Part shown: positions 11,946-23,133 of the stretch, in pieces
Numbering within the stretch: position 1 is the first letter of the stretch
Layout: every line of letters begins with the position of its first letter
From: Asterias rubens
Taxonomy: Eukaryota > Echinodermata > Asteroidea > Forcipulatida > Asteriidae
Direction of reading: 5' to 3'
DNA: 64,000 bases
Assembly: GCF_902459465.1 (NCBI RefSeq)
Contig: NC_047064.1
Location: 3,932,762 to 3,996,761 of the forward strand
Program-made: the position numbers and the translations under genes
Notes under the pieces: generated by a model
The model's input: the letters and a program-made list of their open reading frames with translations, nothing else
Database searches by the model: none
Told to the model about the DNA's origin: nothing

Positions 11946-14900
11946 ATGGCTCTACTGGATGAAAATGATGCCGAAATGTTGGCTCCAGACTTTTCCGATG
12001 ATGAGCAGGGGAAAAAGAAGAGGGTTAGAAGAAAGAGGTCGAAGAAAGTGGTAAGTAAAATTATAATTTCATATTGCGATAAAGAATAGAAATATAATGG
12101 CAACAACAACACGACTGACCATTCAACAAAATTGTGTGTTAAACTTTTAAAGGCCGTGTGTTAACACTAACAGTAAGCATGGTAGGGGTGAGTAGAAGTT
12201 AGTCAGGTAGTGTCACTCAGTCTCATTGCTCATGTCATCATGGAGGTACGTTACTGAATTCCTTGTTACTTCTAGAAACAATAAAAGGCTCCCCCGTGAG
12301 TAGAAAACTAGAAGTAGTATGACAGTGTATATCGATATCATTATCAAGCAAGGGAAAGAGAAACATGTTTCGCTACTTTTGGAATCCTGCCAGCCACCAT
12401 TTCTTCACTCATTTTGACAAAAAGGAATATCTCTTGATGACAGTAGTATTTTATTTCATAGAATGAAACAAAAAGTGGTGGTACGCAGGATTTGAAAACT
12501 TTTGCAACTTTCAGTATCCAAATCCTGCCACCATCTTTTCATTCGTTTTGAAACATATTAAATTGGTGGAAAAGTTTCCGTATGGCGCCACCACTTTTTC
12601 ATTCGATATGAAATAATGTAGTATCTAATTTACCTCAATGAGATATCCCTTTTTGTAAAAATGAGTGAAAAAGTGGTGGCGCCATACGGAAAGTTATCCA
12701 AATTGGTATCTAAATGCCCACTATTTGACCTCCAGGACTGATGGGTGCTTTATCTCATTGTCCGTATGTGAGTCAGATTTGCGTGTCCAAGGACCCACCT
12801 GAGGCAAAATATATACTCTTTTTGTACATTTCTTACTTCTTTCTTTGTACTTGAAAAGATAGCCAATTCCCAAGCGTGTCACTAGACTAGACTATGTTAT
12901 CTCGTCAGGGACAGGGTTTATAGTTTAGCAGTTGTTAAGCCGAACATCGTCAAAACCAAGAATGATATGGAATTTTGGAACTTTGGGTTAGTCTTTATTA
13001 CGTTTATTGGAAGATGTCATTAAACATTTGAATTAACAAGAACACATTTAATGCAAACTAGCAAAAATCTTGACAGACTTAACCTTGACTTTTTTTATTT
13101 CATGGTACATGTATGTGTTGCCAAAGGTTGCTGGCTTTAATTTATGTTCTAGTTTCATTTTCATCATTGTCTTGCTCATTGTTTGATTGTATTGTTGTCT
13201 GAATAAATCATGTTAATAACAAAAGTTGTCATGATTTAGATTTGTTTATTGACACTTGCTATTTATTTATATAGCAAAGGCAACAGCATCTGTGAAGATA
13301 GTTGCAATAATGTACAGTAACCCTCCTCACGACGACGGCGGCGAATGAGGGTTACGTTATCGCAACTACTTTTAAGAAGAAATAAAGAGAGAGCAACTTG
13401 AACTTAGGTAAATAATGCTTAAGAGACATATCTCTCTAGTAAAACAAAATATTGTTTTGATTCTTAGAAGGAAGAAGATCTTGACATGAGCGGTGAGCCA
13501 GAAGAACGGGGTGTGGTCTACCTAAGTCACATCCCCCATGGATTCTACGAACCTCAGATGATATCGTTCTTTGAACAGTTTGGCAAAGTCACCAGATGTA
13601 AACTGTGGAGAAGTAAAAAGGTAATTAATTGTTTGTCAGGTCTTAGAGAGGTAATAAAGACGATTGCCTCCATGCCCCTGGTCATTGCCTTGATGCCCTT
13701 GGAAAGCTCCAGTAGAAATTTACAATTTCCTCATAGGGTGCCCTTTACCAAGGAGAAAATACCTTTGTGCCCTCGCCCTTTCCAAAAGAATACAGGCCTG
13801 CAGGATCATAGTTTATGACTGTCATTTATGTTTGCTTGTTAAATAGTTAGTATTTTCTGTGACATATTTTTTATTGGTCATGTATTAATTGCTGCTAAAT
13901 TGTATGATTTGGTGGTTTAGAGTTGATTATCTGTGCATTTTAAGACCATGTTTACTTTAATGCATGTTTTAATGTTTTACCAAAACTATCTTTTTTGTGT
14001 TGTGATGTTTAGTTTTATTGATGGATACTTCTGTTGTTATTGCTTTGATAATTCTGAGAATGTTTTTAATGCAGCTATTATTGAAACTATCCTGTGGTTG
14101 CTAGTAATAATAATAATAATACCAATATTGCAAATGGAATCGTCCAAAGTGTTTACTGTGACCATTTGTTGAAACTTTGATGGCTCTTACAAATTGATTC
14201 ATACTTTTATTTGTTTTCAGACCGGCAAGTCAAGGGGCTATGCCTATATTGAGTTCGAGTACATTGATGTCGCCAAGATAGTCGCTGATACCATGAACAA
14301 CTACCTCATGTTCCAAAAGCTGCTCAAATGTAAGAAATGTTCAGTCATCAATTTAAAAATAATGAGGAAATAACGTTTCTTTATTTAAAGGGAATGTACA
14401 CTTTTGGTAGTTGTCAAAGACCAGTGTTCTTACTTGGTGTAATCTCAACATATGCATAAAATAACAAGCCGGTGAAAATTTGAGCTCAACACTGGTCATC
14501 GGAGTTGGGAGAAAATGATGAAAGAAAAAACACCCTTGTTGTACGAATTTGTGTGCTTTCAGATAGGAATAAAAGACTTCTAGCTAGAAGTCTTTTATTA
14601 TTGTAGTGAGAAATTACCTCTATTTCAAAATCTGTGCTACTTCAGAGGGAGCCGTTTCTAACAATGTTTTATACTATCAACAGCTCTCCAATGCTCGTTA
14701 CCAAGTCAGTTTTTAATTTATTATTTGTTTTGAGTAATTACCAACCTAACTAATCTTGTTTGTTACCTTTAACTTCAGGTAAATTCATCCCGAAAAAGGA
14801 TCTGGTTGCTAAAGCCTTCAGTCAGTGTGACAGACATTTTGTGAAGCCATTTCATCGCGAACGCTCGGCCAAACGCCACAACAGTCTACTTGTGTCTGGT

Positions 14901-16468
14901 GAATCCCGCATCCTGAAGAATCAGAAACGACTTGTCCAGATGGAGGGACGTCGCATGAAGAAGATGGCAGCCTTAGGGATTGAATACAAACCAACCGGAT
15001 ATGTAAGTCTACTTCAGGAAACTGTTGAGCTAAACAGTAAGCCAAGTCAGACTTGAAAAATGTTATGTCCACAAGTTACCTCTTAAATTTGAATTCCTTA
15101 GACTTTCGAGATAGTTGGGTACATGTATAGTTATGGAAGAGACGGCGAACACCCACGCACAAGTATGAATGAATGTGTATGGCACAATGAGACAGGATGA
15201 GATTAACCACAGATTTATTGCCCAGTGTTTTAATGAATCAGAGTTTGGCAAACTTATTTTCGAAACTGTATTTGTCGTTTGTATAGGCAGATGAGTGGGA
15301 GGACATCAAGAAAGCCAAGAACGTGATCCACGAGAAGAGACGTGTGGAGGAACTGCTCACCAAAGAGATCACGATGAGGAAGGAGGCAGCCTTGAAAAAA
15401 GCCAAGCATAAAGCCCACCTTCTCTCCAAGAAGCGAAGAATCGGCAAGAAGCTGAGACGCAAAGAAGAGAAGGAGAAAGCTGCAGCCGCAGAGAAGCCTG
15501 AGGAGCCAAAGACGGAGACCCCTGATGCAGTCACCCCTAAGTACCCTAAACGTAAGTCTCTGGATGCGGTCTCGGGGGAAGTCGACCAGCAACCACTGAA
15601 GAAAAAGGGAAGAACCTCCACTCTGTCTACCCCTGCCCAAAAGTTGGCGTCTCCCGCTCCAAAAGATGAAGTGAAAGCCGCATCACCTGCCGTAAAAAGC
15701 AGTAGAAGAAGTAGCCGAAGATCCGTGAAGGGTGATGCTGCTGCACCGACATCCCCTGAGAAGGAGGTTGGCTGCAAAACGCCAAAACCTAAAACCCAAG
15801 GTTCTAAGACGCCCAGTTCTAAGACGCCAATTTCTAAGACGCCCAAGACCATCAAAGAAGCTTCATCAACATCTGTGAAGGATGATGCTGCTGCACCGAC
15901 ATCCCCTAAGAAGGAGGTAAGCTCCAAAACGCCTAAACCTAAAACCCCAGGTTCTAAGACACCAAGTTCTAAGACGCCAAGTTCTAAGACGCCCAAGACC
16001 ATCAAAGAAGCTTCATCAACCCCTGGGAGAAAAGTTGCTACCCCGTCCCAAGCTGTTTCCAAACTGTCTGTTGAAGATTCCCCCGAGCCCAAGATGGTGA
16101 AGAAGACCCCGAGGAGTTCGCGGAGAGGAAGGACACCCAGAAAAGGACTCTCTCTCGATTCAGAAGCCACCAGCGACTCAGATTCTGGGAAACCAAAAGT
16201 GATGGAGTTTGCCGGAATCAAGCTCCAAGTATCAGATACCCCAGAAGTAGAACTCAAAACACCAAAAGCATCAAAGGCCAAGACTCCGAAAACAGCCATC
16301 AAGGGAAGTTCTAAGAAAATCGCACAGATTGAAGAGCTTGAAGGTAACATGACACCAAAAGTTCCTACAAGCAGTAAGAAAGGTGCCAGCGCCAAGAAGA
16401 GTGCCAAGAAGAGTGCCAAGAAGATGACAGAGATCAACATCCCAGAAGCATCAGTGTTATTATTTTGA
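11946..16468 (+). CDS. NIFK: NIFK: Ki-67 FHA-domain-interacting nucleolar RRM protein, with a long K/S/T/P-rich tail
   Basis: Five exons: 11946-12050, 13468-13620, 14221-14329, 14779-15002 and 15287-16468. All phases agree and the product is 590 aa. The ATG has A at -3 and G at +4. One RRM spans about residues 49-125: RNP2 is VVYLSHI (51-57) and RNP1 is [10 protein letters not shown] (about 89-98). It is followed by the NIFK-type signature [12 protein letters not shown] and a basic [12 protein letters not shown] segment. The family works in nucleolar pre-rRNA processing and binds the Ki-67 FHA domain in mitosis. Human NIFK is 293 aa. The extra length here is the last exon: a Lys/Glu-rich, probably helical stretch, then Lys/Ser/Thr/Pro-rich sequence with a 50-residue tandem repeat (about residues 343-442) built from SKTP units. 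The tail resembles linker-histone or Ki-67-like phospho-tails in composition. Orthology rests on the RRM and flanks; the tail's role is unknown. Confidence 0.93.
12362..12545. repeat. Inverted repeat in NIFK intron 1 (left partner)
   Basis: TTGGAATCCTGCCAGCCACC and CACTCATTTTGACAAAAAGG recur in inverted form in the next few hundred bases (GTGGTGGTACGCAGGATTTG). It forms a nested pair with the palindrome at 12.56-12.71 kb. Confidence 0.5.
12562..12706. repeat. Palindrome in NIFK intron 1
   Basis: The arm TTTCCGTATGGCGCCACCAC followed by TTTTTCATTC is matched by its complement, with AAAAAGTGGTGGCGCCATAC and GGAAAG, about 55 bases downstream. The arms are about 43 bases with very few mismatches. 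It is probably a foldback MITE. Confidence 0.75.
13299..13370. repeat. Small palindromic element D, copy 3
   Basis: TAGTTGCAATAATGTACAGT and AACCCTCCTC pair with GAGGGTTACGTTATCGCAAC after a GC-rich centre (GACGACGGCGGCG). It is the same family as 8.92 and 9.16 kb and lies in NIFK intron 1. Confidence 0.6.
13640..13810. repeat. Interspersed repeat I, copy 2
   Basis: The segment shares TAGGGTGCCCTTTACCAAGG and ATACAGGCCTGCAGG-type blocks with the opposite-strand copy at 7.48-7.69 kb. It begins a few bases after NIFK exon 2. Confidence 0.5.
14384..14772. mobile_element. MITE-A copy 3, filling NIFK intron 3
   Basis: It starts TTTAAAGGGAATGTACACTT and ends ACCTTTAA, six bases before the exon 4 boundary. 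The landmarks TGAAAATTTGAGCTCAA, ACACCCTTGTTGTACG and CAGAGGGAGCCGTTTC are present. Together with 54 bases on the left and 6 on the right it makes up the whole 449-base intron. The family's usual right-end string ATAGTGTCCACTG is here replaced by CCTAACTAATCTTGTTTG. Confidence 0.85.
15721..16020 (+). repeat. Coding tandem repeat, 2 x 150 bp, in NIFK
   Basis: Two adjacent 150-base units each begin at the GTGAAG followed by GATGCTGCTGCACCGACATC and end at AAGCTTCATCAACA/C. Each encodes 50 residues. Inside each unit are three shorter repeats of TCTAAGACGCC(C/A) encoding SKTP. The units differ at scattered positions but keep the frame. Confidence 0.9.
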
Positions 16469-16961
16469 AAAAAGTAATACTTAAATAATCAAAACAACTT
16501 TTTTTTTAATGATCATTGAAAAGTCAATTTATGAAATTAATTCATTTTTTGATTTTGTTTGTTTGTCAAACTCATAAAAACAAACATGTACTCTGTATGA
16601 AGTTGTCACTTTTTATGCAAATTGAAAATACCTAAACTTTTGGTGAGGATTTTGTTTCCTTTTTTTTTCAGAGTTTCAACGAACTTAACATTTTACATTA
16701 TTTCATGTAGAGAATACAATTTAAGGTCTCCACAAATGATTATCTGGATTTCCTAATATCCTGAATTGTGTTGTTTAGCATCAATGTTGTAGCTCAAATT
16801 TGGTTCAAACATTGAGTTTTACATTTGTTGTGGTGTAGAGAGAGTCTGTAAATCCTCAGAATGGTAAGAATTACTATTATTACCATAAGAAATGAGAAAA
16901 GAAAAGCCATTTTTGTTTTCTTTTTTTCTTTTTTTTCAGCATGTGTCAATGCTCTGTCTTT

Positions 16962-16967
16962 AATAAA
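16962..16967 (+). terminator. Candidate poly(A) signal of NIFK (AATAAA)
   Basis: AATAAA lies about 495 bases after the NIFK stop in the context TTTAATAAAGTTC, after a T-rich stretch. It is the first canonical hexamer I see after the stop. No transcript end is available to confirm it. Confidence 0.45.
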
Positions 16968-17287
16968 GTTCTAAATAATTACTTATGCATTTTATGATTT
17001 TGTCAACAAAAATTTGCAGCAATATCCAACATGTAATGGGACACCATATTTATTTTTATATCTGTGCTGCAGCAGAAAATACCACAAGATTTCTTGTTTT
17101 GAATTTGGTGGCTGATACCATTTGACATTGTCGAACGAGGCAAGCTACTCTGTGAATGTTGAATCCATAAATCTCCCTCATGGATTAGTTTGTTTGAAAG
17201 TTGGCTAGTCTTTGCCAAGACGATGATATACTGATATAGGGTATGTTTTTCTCAGTTTCTTTTTTTATTGTTTCTAATTAAACACTG

Positions 17288-17663
17288 GACACTGGACACT
17301 ATTGGTAATTACTCCAAATAATTGCTAGCATAAAAACTTACATGGTAACAAGCAATGGAGAGCTTTTGATAGTATAAAACATTGTGAGAAATGGCTCCCT
17401 CTGAAGTAATGTTGTTTTCGAGAAAGAAGTAATTTTCCACGAATTTGATTGTGAGACCTCAGAATTGGATTTTGAGGGCCCGAAATCAAGCATCTGAAAG
17501 CACACAACTTCGTCGAGGATGATTTTTCTTCCATTATTATCTTGCAACTTTGACGACCAATTGAGTTCAAATTCTCCCAGGTTTGTTATTTTGTGCATAT
17601 GTTGAGATACACCAAGTGAGAAGACTGGTCTTTGACAATTACCAAAGGTGTCCAGTGCCTTTG
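17288..17663. mobile_element. MITE-A copy 4 (reverse orientation)
   Basis: It begins ACTGGACACTATTGGTAATT and ends AATTACCAAAGGTGTCCAGT followed by GCCTTT. It carries GAGAAAGAAGTAATTTTCCA and CAACTTTGACGACCAATTGA in the orientation opposite to copy 1. A short CACTGGACACTGGACACT duplication marks its left end. Confidence 0.85.
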
Positions 17664-19010
17664 AATTCCATTTACAAGTTTGTATTCATAATATACAAAA
17701 ACTTTTTATGATTAATTTGTGGAAAACAAAATTTTGTTCTCTATTAATTCTTAAATTGTCAAGTAAATTTTAATATTACGTTCAATTATTAAGCTTTTTG
17801 AACACCTGTACTGTGTTCTCACTTTTAAGGAAAATAAAGATACATGTTGTAAATACTTGTGTGCTTGGAAAGGTGGTATACAAAGAATATTTTACTGTGT
17901 CCATTAACATTTGGAACAATGCCTTAGAGTAATCATTGTAAAATTCGCCTCGTAAATGCTTACTATTTAATTCATGGTTAAATTTTTTTATTTTTTTTAT
18001 TTTGAAGTTTACTTACATGCATGGTTATTTTTTTTTTTTGGGGGGGGGGTGTATGTGATGATTTTGACTTTCATTTGCCTCTGTGTCCACATTTTTGACA
18101 CAAATTTTAGGAGTTTTCCTTATTGTCAAGTCGGTGACTAAATTTGTAGAGCAACTGTATACATTTCTTCTCTAAAAAAAATTGGAAAATAAAAATAGGT
18201 TTAGAAAAGCTGCCGGGAAAAAATGGTCTGAAATAGATTGAGAACAGAGAAAAAGAGTGGTCCTAGTGGATGCTTCTGCCACAATTTGAGGGGGGAGGGG
18301 GGGGGGGGCACACGAAACTCCAAAATTTGCTTTGATGCCCTGTACTATGGGATGGGCAGCATCAACAACACTGGGGGACGCGTCCGGACGCCTGCCCTTC
18401 AAGGCGAGTAGGACAATGCGAGCTCGCTGTGTGCAATACAGATAGACTTGATACAAAACATTGAAAAAGAAGAACACAATTAAATATGATAAAGAAACTA
18501 ACAATGAAAAGAATTGTCAAAGTTGGCGTACAATAGTCGGGCAGTTGTAGAATTGTTGTCATCTCGCATTTATCAGCCGTGTTTTTTTGTGCTAGCAGAT
18601 TTCATGAAGAAACACTTTGAGCGTGATGTAGGCCTATATCTGAGATGAGTCAATTTTTCACTTTGAGAACATCTTGGGAACTAAATACTGTTTTTGGCTG
18701 AAAAATGTAAATTTCATGAATTTTGGTATTATGAAAATTTGGCATTCCTCCCACCAGCTCCCTATGCTGTTCATAAATTTCTCGGAATTAGAATTCATCA
18801 AAAAGGCGCTGAAAATACAAGAATAACGCAATAATCCAGCCTGTGGCACCGTGTTTCCCCCTCCATGGACAAATTTATTATTGCGCGCGGCGTGCAGCCC
18901 CGATACCTCGACCACCCTATGAGAACGAGGTTGAAAAACACGGTGACACGAAATACTCGGGCTTATTTATAAATAGTTGGTGGTTCGTGGCACGTTCCTC
19001 CAGTGTACGT

Positions 19011-19023
19011 GTGTCTTGGCAAC
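19011..19023 (+). promoter_or_regulatory. Imperfect RFX X-box-like site upstream of MDH1B
   Basis: GTGTCTTGGCAAC holds one perfect X-box half-site (GGCAAC; consensus GTNRCC then RGYAAC) and one degenerate half-site, 21 bases upstream of the MDH1B ATG. RFX sites typically mark cilia genes in animals, and MDH1B is, as I recall, expressed in ciliated and sperm cells. The match is partial, so this is a suggestion only. Confidence 0.25.
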
Positions 19024-19044
19024 ACACTACACATTGTCAACAAC

Positions 19045-22000
19045 ATGACGAAGTTGGTGATAGCAGGTAAGTTAAATACCGTAATTTTACACACTTTAGA
19101 CACATCAGTGAAAATTTAAAGTTTTTATATCGATTAAATATGTATTAGGGCATAGTTGAACTGGTATAATTTGGTCGTCCTGTGTAAAATATCGCCTGAA
19201 TCATTTGAAAAAGTTGCTAGCCCAATTTCCGGACATTACCTTTTTTCACAGTTTTCTGATAGATGAATAAATGGATCTTTTAAATACTACGGCTAAAACT
19301 ACTTTGATTATTATTGACTTCAGTTTCTTAGTTGGTGATGGCCTGCCAAGGTAGTTTCCCCGTAGTTTCATTTATTTAAAATGTTTCATTTGTTAAAAAG
19401 TTAAATTAAAGTCATTTTGTTTGGGGTTTGGTGTGTGGCCGTGTGGGTGATTTGTGGCCTTTTAAATGATTTTTTAAAACTAATTTAATAATATATAGGG
19501 AAATAAAGTTTAGAAAATCATAAATGGTCTGATTTCCATCTTGTGACTATGGAGTCACAATATTCGTGATGCATATAGATAAATATACTACCCCATGTTT
19601 GGAATGACCCCATCATGCTGATCAAATCATGATGTCATTGACCAGCCAAACTGGGGGAGGGGGGAGTGGGGGAATTTTTGCATAAAACAACCAATGAAAT
19701 ATGCACCCCTCCGTCCGGCCATAGCCTTGCCAAATAATGACATTTTAAATCACGTAGAAGGCCTATAGTAATTCATTTTTTTTTTTCATTTTTTTTTTTT
19801 ACATTTTTTTTATGGGGGCATTAGGGCTGTAGTTTTCTGTTTGTCAGTTCAGTTATTCTTTAAACAAATATTTTCTCAGTCTCACCTATAATTGTCTCTT
19901 TAATTCCCATTCTCAATAGGTCATGCTGATTGCCCCTACTATGCCCGGGCTGAACTTCTTGCGGATGATCTGAAGATCAATCTGCCCAGTTTTAGTGTCC
20001 ACAAAATTGTCAAACATCCAAAAGAATGGGAGGTAAAAATTTAGGCTTGGCATTCATGGATTAATATTAAACAGTTTGTAAACTGTTTTTAAATTGGTGA
20101 GGTTTGCGGGAGCATCATGTGTGAATTTCTTTTGATTGAGTAGGTTCTGAAAAGAACCCGTGGTTGACAAGTCAACATTTCAATGAGTATGCTCTGATTT
20201 TCTTCAGGAGAATGCTGGACTTTGTTGCTTGATCCTGCTGAAGACGATCAGAGCATTGTGAATTTGTGATCGTCAAAACTTTGAGTTGTCAACCACTGGT
20301 TGTCTTCAGAACCAACACTGCTTTAAAGAGATTTACACATGGTGCACCTAGTTATCTTTCCACCATGCAAAGTTTAAAATCCCACTCTTTCAATTGTTTC
20401 TATATTACCAAAACATATCAAGTGTCTAAGTTCCAACGACCAGATCTTTTTTTTTATCCCAATGTCATGGCTACTGAATGCAAGAATTTCAGAGAGGTTA
20501 GTCAACTCAAAAGATGTTAAGATAATTTGTAATTTAATGATTTACTGTATTTTTTACAGCCGTGGCTTCAGCAGCTGTGTAAGAAGAATGGCTGGGGCCA
20601 TCGCAAGTCTCCCATCGTATGGCGAGAGCTCATCGACCGAGGTGGGAAAGGCGTTCTCATCGGAGGCTCCAATGAATTCCAGGAGTACGCCAGCGGCTAC
20701 TACGGGATCACATCCAAGCAGATGAGTACCGATATGACCAAGATTGCCGGCGAGAATATCGAGACTAAACTGCTCGTCGACGCCGAGGAAGAACACGAGA
20801 GAAGTCTGAGTAAGCCCCTGCATGTTTGCATCACCAACGCTGCAAGCCCTGTTGCGTACCACATGCTGCGTGAGATAGCTCAGGGTGACGTGCTCGGCAA
20901 GGGCACCGAGGTTTCCATAAAGCTACTGACAGAACCCGACTGTATCAAAACAGTTGAGGGTATGAAAATGGAAATGGAGGACTTGGCTTGCCCTCTCCTT
21001 CGTAACATCGTACTGACTACGGATGTGAAACATGCCTTCAAGGATGCGAGTGCCATCATCTTTTTGGATGAGATTGCGCAATCAGAGGATATGGAGAAGG
21101 CGGAGTGGCTGAGACAAAATGCTGAGGTGTACACAGAGTACGCTAAAGTATTGAACAATACGGCACTACCAGACGTCAAGGTGATTGTGGCCGGCACAGG
21201 TCCGCTGAACTTCAACGCTTTCATACTCGGACATTTCACCCCTTCCATTCTGAGACAGAATGTCGTAGCCCTAGCACGCCTTGAAGAGAATCATGCTAAG
21301 TCGGCCATCGCCAGACGCATCAAGGTCAAAACGGCCGGGGTCATGAACCTCGTGATCTGGGGCAACATTGGCGGAACAACGCACACCGATCTGAAGAAAG
21401 CAAAAGTGCGGGGTTGCGACGGCGCCATTTGGGGTCCGCCATTTTACTCTAGGCCAGTTGGTGAAATGGTCCATGATGACAAGTGGCTGCAAACGGAATA
21501 CCTCGAGGGATTGAAGACATATAAGGAAACTATAGAGGGAGCCCTTAAACACCGCGCAGCATTCTCTGAAGCTCACTCTATCATTAGTCTTCTGACAGAC
21601 TGGTGGAATGGCTCAAAGGGAGACAACTTGTATTCTCTTGGTGTCCTGTCTGAAGGTAAATTTTATTTATCTTTTTTTTCCACAAAACACTAATTCACAA
21701 AGATGTAGTCTCCACAAATTTTAAACAGGTATACTGGTGTAACAGCAGTAGCCAGGTGGAAAAATATGAAAAGAGAGAGACAGAAGTGTACAGTACCCGG
21801 AAAAACCAATGGATGAAGGATGTCTCCTTTTTCATTTGTTCATTTGTTGCCTTTTCTGTGTGCTTTTTTCCCTCTCTCTCTTTTCACTTATTTCTGCTTG
21901 ATTGCTTTTGTTACACCAGTATACATGTTCATGTGTTGTGTTGCCATTTAGCGTTTGAGAAAGGCTAGAGTCAAAATGTCTGGCCATTTAATATTGTTTT

Positions 22001-22723
22001 CATGTACATACAATTTGACTTTTTTAGCTGAACATGTAAAGTGACACTATGGGCAAGTTAGATCAGCGACAGCGACCATTATTTTGTCAACCCTAGTCAA
22101 TGTTCCATGGCTACCTTCCTATCTCATGAAATACCTCTTGTTTATCAGGCAAACATTGCTCAGAGATTGAAAGTTAGTCAACTATAGTCCCTAGGATGAG
22201 CTTGCTCTAGATTTGCTCTTCCAATAACTCATGCCTGCAAAATGAAGTTGTACAAATTCATATTTTGTGCACATTTTAAAGTTTTAATTTTACAAACAAA
22301 ACTCAATTTGAACTTGATGCAGGTTGGTACGATCTCCCAGAAGGCATTGTGTTCTCCCTGCCCGTCAAGTTCCAGAAAGGAAACTGGGAGGTCGCTCAAG
22401 ACATCAACATCAGCGAAGACGTCCACAAGACGCTCAAGTCGATTGCCGAGGAGCTCATTAAGGAGAAGGAAGTCATCTTCCCTCCTCCACGGGTCTCCCC
22501 GCCTCCTGGGGTAGAAGAGGTTAGTGATGAGAGCGAGAAGAAAGTGTTTGGAACGGACGAGATGGGAGAAGCAGGAAAGGAGAATGGAGAGATAAATGAG
22601 CAGAGTGGGGAGGGTGTGACGAAGGAGGATGGACCATTGTCTAAGATTCCTGAGGAGTCGGAGGTGGACAGTAAGGAAGGGGAGAAAACAACAGAAACAG
22701 AGAAATCAGGAGAAGAAGCCTAA
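19045..22723 (+). CDS. MDH1B: MDH1B: malate-dehydrogenase-1B-like protein, probable pseudoenzyme
   Basis: Four coding exons: 19045-19066, 19920-20032, 20560-21655 and 22323-22723. Phases agree; the product is 543 aa (human about 518). The ATG has A at -3. Residues 1-45 form a short leader with CPYY at 12-15, like a glutaredoxin-type motif, characteristic of MDH1B and absent from cytosolic MDH1. The MDH-like part follows. The usual nucleotide-binding GAAGxI is replaced by TNAASPVAY (about 138-146). The catalytic LDHNRA region reads LEENHA (286-291). The GNHS motif with the catalytic histidine reads GNIG (314-317). [11 protein letters not shown] and [19 protein letters not shown] are kept. These losses argue against malate dehydrogenase activity. 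The C-terminal ~65 residues are Glu/Lys-rich and disordered-looking. Orthology is firm; the cellular role is not settled. Confidence 0.93.
20095..20390. repeat. Interspersed repeat G, copy 3 (foldback form)
   Basis: GTTCTGAAAAGAACCCGTGG, GTATGCTCTGATTTTCTTC and then the complement (GAAGACGATCAGAGCAT, CACTGGTTGTCTTCAGAACC, CCACCATGCAAAGTTT) occur in mirror order. Two G units face each other inside MDH1B intron 2. Confidence 0.6.
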
Positions 22724-23018
22724 CTTGAAATTGTTCCTGCAAAAACAACAGGAAGGACTTATGAGGGCTATTGGTATTTTGTTGGATTACCTTTTAATTA
22801 ACTTTTAAATGGATTAATCAATTAGGCTCCTTGACAGTATGAAATTTGAACCGGAATCGTCAGAACAAATTTGAGTGACCATGATATTGCATGCATAAGT
22901 CCTTTCTGTTAGCTCAACATAACGTTGTTTAATGCAGGCATGATACTCTGTTTTCCAATTTTATTTATTTTTTTCCTGAAAAAGTGTAACTCATAAGGCC
23001 TATTGCAGCCTGTACAGT

Positions 23019-23133
23019 GTTGGTCCATGGTAAATAAAAGGTAGGACAATTTTATGGAGTACAAACGGCTGACGACCTACAGGGAGATCAGCCTTTGTAC
23101 TCAATAAAATTGTCCTTCTTTTTTCCAAGGACC
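23019..23133. repeat. Foldback with ~40-base arms
   Basis: TTGGTCCATGGTAAATAAAA and GGACAATTTTAT...GTACAAA pair with TTTGTACTCAATAAAATTGTCC and TTCCAAGGACCA. The unpaired centre is about 28 bases. The arms have several mismatches. Confidence 0.65.
23033..23038 (+). terminator. Candidate poly(A) signal of MDH1B (AATAAA)
   Basis: AATAAA lies 310 bases after the MDH1B stop, inside the left arm of a foldback. A transcript cut here would end within the arm. The foldback may be a later insertion, so the call is tentative. Confidence 0.3.

Larger units (their letters stand above)
16469..19044. other. NIFK 3' UTR and intergenic DNA before MDH1B
   Basis: About 500 bases of probable NIFK 3' UTR are followed by MITE-A copy 4 (17.29-17.66 kb) and T-, G- and A-rich tracts (18.03, 18.29 kb). 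The MDH1B 5' region lies at about 18.9-19.04 kb. No other gene is seen. Confidence 0.5.

Noticed and set aside
15238-16440. 400-aa open frame on the minus strand opposite the last NIFK exon
   Set aside because: It is the shadow of the repetitive Lys/Ser/Thr/Pro coding exon; its Leu/Gly/Val repeats mirror the sense repeats and it has no recognisable domain.
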